Assembly (NCBI RefSeq): GCF_000733725.1
Contig: NZ_JMQM01000001.1
Coordinates: 434,001 to 498,000 of the forward strand
Origin: Nitratireductor basaltis
Lineage (GTDB): Bacteria; Pseudomonadota; Alphaproteobacteria; Rhizobiales; Rhizobiaceae
Direction: 5' to 3'
Length of the DNA: 64,000 bases
The notes beneath the pieces are model-generated. The model did not search any database and was not told where the DNA came from. It worked only from the letters and a program-made list of their open reading frames with translations. The number at the start of each line of letters is the position of its first letter. Position 1 is the stretch's first letter. Position numbers and translations under genes: made by a program. Below are positions 58,915-64,000 of this stretch, piece after piece.

Positions 58915-59825
58915 GGGCGCTGGAGGTAAAGCTCTTCGCTGGAAAGCAAAGTCGGCTCGAGCGTGCCTTCGCGTGCGCCGCGGCGGCTATGCCGGATGCT
59001 CCAGTTACCCGCTTCACCTTCGATCTCGAAGAGATTGTAGTGAGCAGGGGGCTTGGAGCCGCCATGGGCTTGGCCTGCGGCAGCCACGCCGACAACCGGC
59101 ACGCTTGTGCTGTCCGGTCCTTCGATATGGTGCACGGTCGGCAGATGTGTGTGGCCGTGCAGCACGAGTTCCGCGCCCACCTTGCGGATCATCTTCTGGA
59201 ACCGTCGGATGCCATATAGGCGTTTGTGAGCGCCTGTTGCCCCGCGGATGGGCGGGTGGTGGATCATGACCACGCGGAACAGCCCCTTCTCGCCAGCTTC
59301 CTCCAGAAGACGCCGGGTGGCCTTGGCCTGCTTCTTGGTGAAATATCCGCTCGCAAGGAAAGGCGCGGTTGCGCGTGCGGAGGATACGCCCACAAGGGCA
59401 ACAGTCCCGCGTTCACGCACAAAGGGGAACGTGTGCCGATCCTTCGGCGGCTTCTTGCCGTCACCTGCCATATAAGGGCCCCAGGCCTTCACGGCCTTGT
59501 CGAGGGCGCCGGGCACATAGGCATCATGATTGCCGGGCACGACCGTAACGTTTTCGGGCGATGACAGACCTTCCAGCCACAGCTTCGCCGCCTCGATCTC
59601 CTTGTCGAGCGCAAGGTTCACCAGATCACCGGTCAGGGCCACATGGTCGGGATCCTGCGCCAGCATGTCATCGGTGATGCGGTCGATAATGCCGTGATCA
59701 AGGTTCAGCCGGCGGTTGCGTCGCCAGTTGATATAGCCGGTAACCCGCTTGGAGGCGAGTTGGCGGAAGGTGACGTCGGGCAGTGGGCCCAGATGAATGT
59801 CGGAAAAATGAGCAAGCTTGAACAT
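58911..59825 (-). CDS. Calcineurin-like metallophosphoesterase
   Basis: 304 residues. The metal-binding set is complete: FSDIHLG, LTGDLVNLAL, VPGNHDAYVPG, a His pair in VMIHHPPIRG and HGHTHLP. It resembles the Icc/CpdA group of cyclic-nucleotide and other phosphodiesterases, but the substrate is open. ATG 59825 fits the start of the fold. It is divergent from a Nudix gene 70 bases away. Confidence 0.9.
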   Translation of the reverse strand: MFKLAHFSDIHLGPLPDVTFRQLASKRVTGYINWRRNRRLNLDHGIIDRITDDMLAQDPDHVALTGDLVNLALDKEIEAAKLWLEGLSSPENVTVVPGNHDAYVPGALDKAVKAWGPYMAGDGKKPPKDRHTFPFVRERGTVALVGVSSARATAPFLASGYFTKKQAKATRRLLEEAGEKGLFRVVMIHHPPIRGATGAHKRLYGIRRFQKMIRKVGAELVLHGHTHLPTVHHIEGPDSTSVPVVGVAAAGQAHGGSKPPAHYNLFEIEGEAGNWSIRHSRRGAREGTLEPTLLSSEELYLQRP

Positions 59826-59895
59826 TGCATTGGGTGTAGTGCACTGGGATGCTGCTTTCCAGCCCGTAGCACAAACACATGTTATCCGGAGCCAC

Positions 59896-60354
59896 ATGCA
59901 GAAGCTCAAGATCCGCCTGTTTCACCTCTGGTTCCTGCTTGCGCGCCCCATGACGCTGGGCGTGCGCGGGATCGTTCATGACCGCGGGAGAAACGCGGTG
60001 CTCCTGGTGCGCCATACTTATGTCTCGGGCTGGCATCTGCCCGGTGGCGGGGTCGAGGTTGGTGAGCCCATGGAAGAGGCATTGACGCGGGAGCTTGCGG
60101 AGGAGGGACGTGTGACGCTCACCGGCAAGCCAAACCTGTGCTCGGTCCATCTCAACAGGCAGGCAAGCAGGCGCGACCATGTCGCAGTCTATCTGATCGA
60201 GAATTTCACGGTTGACGGAACGCACCCCGGCGACAGCGAAATCGCCGAGGCGCGTTTCTTTGGGCTCGATGATCTTCCGGATGCGTTAAGCGAGGCAACA
60301 AGGCGCCGTCTCGCGGAAGCTTTCAGCGGCGCGGAGATTTCGCCCTACTGGTAG
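59896..60354 (+). CDS. Nudix hydrolase
   Basis: 152 residues. The Nudix box reads GGGVEVGEPMEEALTRELAE then EG, matching G-x5-E-x7-REUxEExGU. It would cleave a nucleoside diphosphate linked to another group; the substrate is unknown. The stop is one base from the convergent GST-like gene. Confidence 0.9.
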   Translation: MQKLKIRLFHLWFLLARPMTLGVRGIVHDRGRNAVLLVRHTYVSGWHLPGGGVEVGEPMEEALTRELAEEGRVTLTGKPNLCSVHLNRQASRRDHVAVYLIENFTVDGTHPGDSEIAEARFFGLDDLPDALSEATRRRLAEAFSGAEISPYW

Positions 60355-60355
60355 T

Positions 60356-61345
60356 TCAGGCCGCCCGTTTCAGCCGGTCGCGATCATGCGGGGCATCCAG
60401 ATGCAGTTCAGGCCCCTTGGGGATGACGCCGGTCGGATTGATCGTGCCGTGGCTGCCGTAATAATGCGCCTTGATATGGTGCATGTTCACAGTCTCTGCC
60501 ACGCCTTCGATCTGGTACAGCTCGCGCAGATAGTTCGACAGGTTCGGATAGTCGGCGATCCGCCGCAGATTGCATTTGAAGTGCCCGACATAGACTGCAT
60601 CAAAACGCACCAGTGTCGTGAACAGCCGCCAGTCGGCTTCGGTCAGCTTGTCACCTGCGAGATAGCGCTGGCGTGACAGACGGTCTTCCACCTGGTCCAG
60701 CGCGTCGAAGAGCGCGTCGAACGCTTCCTCATAGGCTTCCTGGGTGGTCGCGAAGCCGGCCTTGTAGACGCCGTTGTTGATGTTGTCATAGACGAGCGCA
60801 TTTATGTCGTCGATCTCTTCGCGCAGCTCTTGCGGGTAGAAGTCGAGCGACGCGTCGCCGAATTCATCAAAGGCGGTGTTGAGCATGCGGATGATTTCAG
60901 CAGACTCGTTGGAGACGATCGTCTCGGTCTTCTTGTCCCAGAGCACCGGTACCGTCACGCGGCCCGAATAGTTCGGGTCCGCCTTCGTGTAGATCTGGTG
61001 TAGATAGTCGAGACCGTAGAGGTCATCACCTGTCGCACCATCTTCTTCAAGGAACGTCCAGCCGTTTTTGCCCATGAAGTGATGGACAACCGAGACCGAG
61101 ATCACGTCTTCCAGCTTCTTCAGCTTGCGGAAGATCAGCGTGCGGTGCGCCCAGGGGCAGGCCAGCGAGACGTAAAGGTGATAGCGACCGGCTTCTGCCT
61201 TGAAACCACGCTCGCGCCCTTCTGCCGGTGCGCCGTCCGGTGTCACGAAATCGCGGAATTGCGACTTGGACCGCTGGAAGCGCCCCCCGGTCTTGGAGGT
61301 ATCATACCACTTGTCTTGCCACTTGCCGTCTACGAGCAGGCCCAT
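60356..61345 (-). CDS. Glutathionyl-hydroquinone reductase-like GST (YqjG/PcpF type)
   Basis: 329 residues, longer than ordinary GSTs and typical of this group. The redox-active Cys is in YVSLACPWAHRTLIF. VPVLWDKKTETIVSNESAEI forms the glutathione site, and GDKLTEADWRLFTTLVRFD marks the C-terminal domain. It removes glutathione from glutathionyl-hydroquinones. It appears to be a single-gene unit. Confidence 0.92.
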   Translation of the reverse strand: MGLLVDGKWQDKWYDTSKTGGRFQRSKSQFRDFVTPDGAPAEGRERGFKAEAGRYHLYVSLACPWAHRTLIFRKLKKLEDVISVSVVHHFMGKNGWTFLEEDGATGDDLYGLDYLHQIYTKADPNYSGRVTVPVLWDKKTETIVSNESAEIIRMLNTAFDEFGDASLDFYPQELREEIDDINALVYDNINNGVYKAGFATTQEAYEEAFDALFDALDQVEDRLSRQRYLAGDKLTEADWRLFTTLVRFDAVYVGHFKCNLRRIADYPNLSNYLRELYQIEGVAETVNMHHIKAHYYGSHGTINPTGVIPKGPELHLDAPHDRDRLKRAA

Positions 61346-61628
61346 CGGAATTCTCCTTGTCCATTTCTCATAAACCTAGTCACTGGCCGGTATAAGCCAA
61401 GCAATCCTTCTGTGAACGCATCGTTCAGCCGCAGCGAGCGGCCTGTATTTTCAAGTGGACTGCTTCTTCTTTTGGTGCTAGCGGATTTCACCGAATTTTT
61501 CAGGGATGGTTCCGACCATGGTCTTCCTGCGGGTGGAGCGACGACGACAGGTGTAAAGGCGCCGGCAGGCGCAGGCTGGCGCATGGCCGGTCGCAACTCC
61601 TGTTTCCTCCACCGAAAGACCACCTCCC

Positions 61629-62183
61629 ATGTCACATCTCGACATCGCATATCTGCCTGAAGCGCCGGCGCATGACGCAGAGATCGAACTCATCAATGAA
61701 GAAGCTTTCGGTCCGGGCCGTTTTGCCAAGGCCGCCTACAAGATCCGCGAAGGTGGCGGACATGATCGCGCGCTTTCCCATGTCGCAGTCGTCGACGGTC
61801 AGGTGATCGCCTCGGTCCGCCTGACACCGATCGCGGCAGGCGAGGGGGAGGCGCTGTTGCTCGGGCCACTTGCCGTGAGACCGGCCTTCAAGAATATGGG
61901 CATCGGGCGCAAGCTTGTGGCAATCGCTTTGGAGACCGCGCGCGAAGCGGGTGCGGGTGTGGTGCTTCTGGTCGGCGACCAGCCCTATTACGGCCCCCTT
62001 GGCTTCGAGATCGTGCCGCAGGGTCAGATCCGCATGCCGCGCCCAGTCGATGCGCGCCGGCTTCTGGCGGCGGAACTGGTGAAGGGCGCGCTTGCGCGGC
62101 TGCAGGGTGATGTCCTTCACGCAAGTCTGGTTCGCAAGCGTGACGGCGCCATGCTTCAGCAGAAGAGAGCAGCGCGCGGATAG
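61629..62183 (+). CDS. GNAT-family N-acetyltransferase
   Basis: 184 residues. LGPLAVRPAFKNMGIGRKLV is the acetyl-CoA-binding motif A of GNAT proteins, followed by VLLVGDQPYYGPLGFEIVPQ, typical of the YhbS-like group. The N-terminal part has DAEIELINEEAFGPGRFAKA. The acceptor is unknown. It is convergent with the large membrane-protein gene four bases away. Confidence 0.9.
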   Translation: MSHLDIAYLPEAPAHDAEIELINEEAFGPGRFAKAAYKIREGGGHDRALSHVAVVDGQVIASVRLTPIAAGEGEALLLGPLAVRPAFKNMGIGRKLVAIALETAREAGAGVVLLVGDQPYYGPLGFEIVPQGQIRMPRPVDARRLLAAELVKGALARLQGDVLHASLVRKRDGAMLQQKRAARG

Positions 62184-62187
62184 GGCG

Positions 62188-64000
62188 CTACCGCCCCTCG
62201 CGCCACCATGTGCTGCCCAACGCCATCAGAAGCAGGGCGAGGCCGAAGAAACCGGCGAACAGTGGTACGCGACGCACGGATTTGAGCACGCTGTCATTTG
62301 TCGTCTTCAGGCCCAGCCAGTCGCGACCTGACGCATTCGAGATAGAGTTGCGCACGGGCACGATATTCGGCAGCGAGAGACCCGAAAGCCCGCCTTCGAT
62401 GCGACGCACGCTTCCACCGCTGGCTTCAGCAACGGGGCGAAGAACCTCTTCGGTTGAAACCGTATCGGCAAATTCGGGCGCATTGACCGGACCGACATGA
62501 GCGAGCGCGCTCAAGTCGCCATTCTGTATCTCGTAGAGGCCGATCTCATCGGTCTCCATCTGCCCCTCGAACAATCCCGGTTCGCTTTCGTTCAAGCTCA
62601 ATTCACGCGTCTCGCCGCCGGGTGTGGTGATGACGGCAGTGGGGGCTTCATCCTCCATTGTCTGGCGACGAACCTCCAGAACCATGCCGCGCCCGTCAGC
62701 CGTCAGGCGCTCTTCCTCAAGTTCCGGTTCCTTCATCAGCCAGTGGGCTATGCGCCTGTAGAGCGCGACATGGGGGCCGCCGCCTTCGAAGCCTCGCGCC
62801 CAGAGCCAACCCTGGTCGGAGAGGAACATGCCGACGCGCCCTTCGCCGCGACGGTTGAGAACAAGCAGTGGGCGCTCGTCCGGACCTTCCATGACGGATT
62901 GCCCGTCCACATCATCGACGCCAATGATGCGGAACCACCGGCTCCACCGCGGCGGTTCGCTGGCGGACCCTTCCAGCCCGCGCGTGACAGGGTGGCGCTG
63001 TCCCGTTTCGCTGAGCCGCGGGAAGAAGCCTTCCTCGATGACCTCGCCGCTCGGCAAGGCAGGCAAGGCTCCGATCAGCGGTGTGCGCGCAACGGATTCC
63101 TCGCCCGAAAATTCAGGACCTGCCGCAATCAGCAGCGCGCCGCCATTTTCCACATATTCCGCGATATAGTCGTAATAGAGGATCGGCAGCACGTCGCGGT
63201 GCTGGTAGCGGTCGAAGATGATGAGATCGAAATCCTCGATCTTTTCCACGAAGAGTTCGCGGGTGGGGAAGGCGATCAGCGAGAGTTCGTTTATGGGTGT
63301 GCCGTCCTGCTTTTCCGGTGGGCGCAGGATCGTGAAATGCACGAGATCGACGGAAGCGTCCGACTTCAGCAGATTGCGCCAGGTGCGCTCGCCCGAATGC
63401 GGCTCGCCGGAAACGAGAAGCACGCGCAAATTTTCACGGATGCCGTCAACCAGCGCGACAGCGCGGTTGTTCGCATCGGTGAGTTCATCGGGTTCCGGCG
63501 CAATGGAAAGCTGGACAATGTTGCGTCCGGCGCGTGGGATGGTGACTTCCAGCGGCATTTCCTGGCCGATACTGGCCTGTTCGATCGCCACCAGCTCTCC
63601 ATTCACGAAGATCTCGACCTCCACCGGGCCGGTCTCATCACCGCTGGAAAGCACGCGGTAGGTCATCTCCAGCGGCTTGTCGACAATGCCAAAGCGTGGC
63701 GCGCGTTCAAACCGGATGCGGCGGTCCTTCTCGTCCTCCTCACCGGTGATGAGGGCGTGCAGCGGACCCGACAACCCGTTAGCGTTCTCGGGCACGTCAT
63801 GCACCTGGCCATCGGTGATCATGATGGAGCCGGCAACCCGCGAAGGCGGCACGTCGCGCAACAGACCTTCAAGCGCTTCGAAGGCGCGCGTCTGCGTTCG
63901 TTCCTGTGCATTGTCGCTGGTGGTCTCTGCCACGCGCAGCTCGAACTGGCCGAAGCGGGAAAGGCGCTCTTTCAGGCCTTCAAGTGCTGCACGCGCGGTC
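62188..64000 (-). CDS. Large membrane protein with amidotransferase-like fold (partial)
   Basis: At least 604 residues; the frame continues past the window end, so the N-terminus is missing. The visible part has an SIMITDGQVHDVPE stretch like the end of a VWA-type domain, a region (ELFVEKIEDFDLIIFDRYQH, YVENGGALLIAAGPEF) like the glutamine-amidotransferase-like domain of large membrane proteins, and one C-terminal helix (VPLFAGFFGLALLLMALGS). It fits the big conserved membrane protein usually found with MoxR/DUF58/DUF4159 genes. The substrate or role is unknown. Confidence 0.75.
   Translation of the reverse strand, partial: TARAALEGLKERLSRFGQFELRVAETTSDNAQERTQTRAFEALEGLLRDVPPSRVAGSIMITDGQVHDVPENANGLSGPLHALITGEEDEKDRRIRFERAPRFGIVDKPLEMTYRVLSSGDETGPVEVEIFVNGELVAIEQASIGQEMPLEVTIPRAGRNIVQLSIAPEPDELTDANNRAVALVDGIRENLRVLLVSGEPHSGERTWRNLLKSDASVDLVHFTILRPPEKQDGTPINELSLIAFPTRELFVEKIEDFDLIIFDRYQHRDVLPILYYDYIAEYVENGGALLIAAGPEFSGEESVARTPLIGALPALPSGEVIEEGFFPRLSETGQRHPVTRGLEGSASEPPRWSRWFRIIGVDDVDGQSVMEGPDERPLLVLNRRGEGRVGMFLSDQGWLWARGFEGGGPHVALYRRIAHWLMKEPELEEERLTADGRGMVLEVRRQTMEDEAPTAVITTPGGETRELSLNESEPGLFEGQMETDEIGLYEIQNGDLSALAHVGPVNAPEFADTVSTEEVLRPVAEASGGSVRRIEGGLSGLSLPNIVPVRNSISNASGRDWLGLKTTNDSVLKSVRRVPLFAGFFGLALLLMALGSTWWREGR

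Noticed and set aside
1-64000. CRISPR arrays, rRNA genes, prophage structural genes
   Set aside because: No regularly spaced repeats, no rRNA-like conserved blocks and no phage head or tail proteins were seen on either strand.

Overview
The window looks like a chromosome segment of an alphaproteobacterium of the order Hyphomicrobiales (Rhizobiales), probably from a Phyllobacteriaceae/Rhizobiaceae-like lineage. The markers are the cell-cycle set sciP, fliJ-like, ctrA and chpT, an eipA (DUF1134) gene, a fused trpE(G), a choXWV-type choline transporter, and CtrA boxes and GANTC sites. No rRNA, CRISPR array or intact mobile element is visible.

Bases 1-28,175 are an accessory catabolic region for organic acids. 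It holds a classical TRAP transporter (dctPQM type) with a ROK repressor; a tartrate/D-malate dehydrogenase-like enzyme with a LysR regulator, followed by a TAXI-type TRAP transporter; and an electrophile-response set (HxlR regulator divergent from mdaB-like, cupin and GST genes). The most striking part is a minus-strand run from 21,901 to 13,935: a four-subunit succinate-dehydrogenase/fumarate-reductase-like complex, a two-subunit class I fumarase/tartrate-dehydratase-like enzyme, a NIPSNAP protein, a ThDP enzyme and an enolase-superfamily enzyme. Next to it is a tripartite tricarboxylate transporter (tctCBA) divergent from a LysR gene that overlaps a TauE/SafE permease gene. The region ends at a decayed tyrosine-recombinase gene immediately 3' of a tRNA-Met(CAU), which suggests an old integrated island. 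IS3-type debris and a repeated 21-mer mark further decayed junctions.

Bases 28,176-43,000 look like core genome: tRNA, Gfo/Idh/MocA oxidoreductase, mnmA, then the cell-cycle cluster (sciP, fliJ-like, ctrA, single-domain response regulator, chpT, eipA). After that come a coiled-coil membrane protein, a TrmH-like methyltransferase, a HugZ-like protein, a CaiB/AMACR-type enzyme with an SDR, and the choline ABC transporter. CtrA-type boxes and GANTC sites lie in the intergenic spaces of the cell-cycle cluster, and another canonical CtrA box lies before an unknown membrane protein at 57,497.

Bases 43,000-64,000 hold thymidine kinase, DUF2333, an Rnk/GreA-like protein, PAP2 and DUF1206 membrane proteins, trpE(G) behind a Trp-Trp-Trp leader peptide and attenuator, a CDF metal transporter, an AbrB-family permease, YciI-like, serine hydrolase and HxlR genes, leuA behind a Leu-rich leader peptide and attenuator, an alpha/beta hydrolase, three unknown membrane proteins, a metallophosphoesterase, a Nudix hydrolase, a glutathionyl-hydroquinone-reductase-like protein, a GNAT protein and a large membrane protein cut by the window end.

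All names are from reading the translations by eye; no database search was run.
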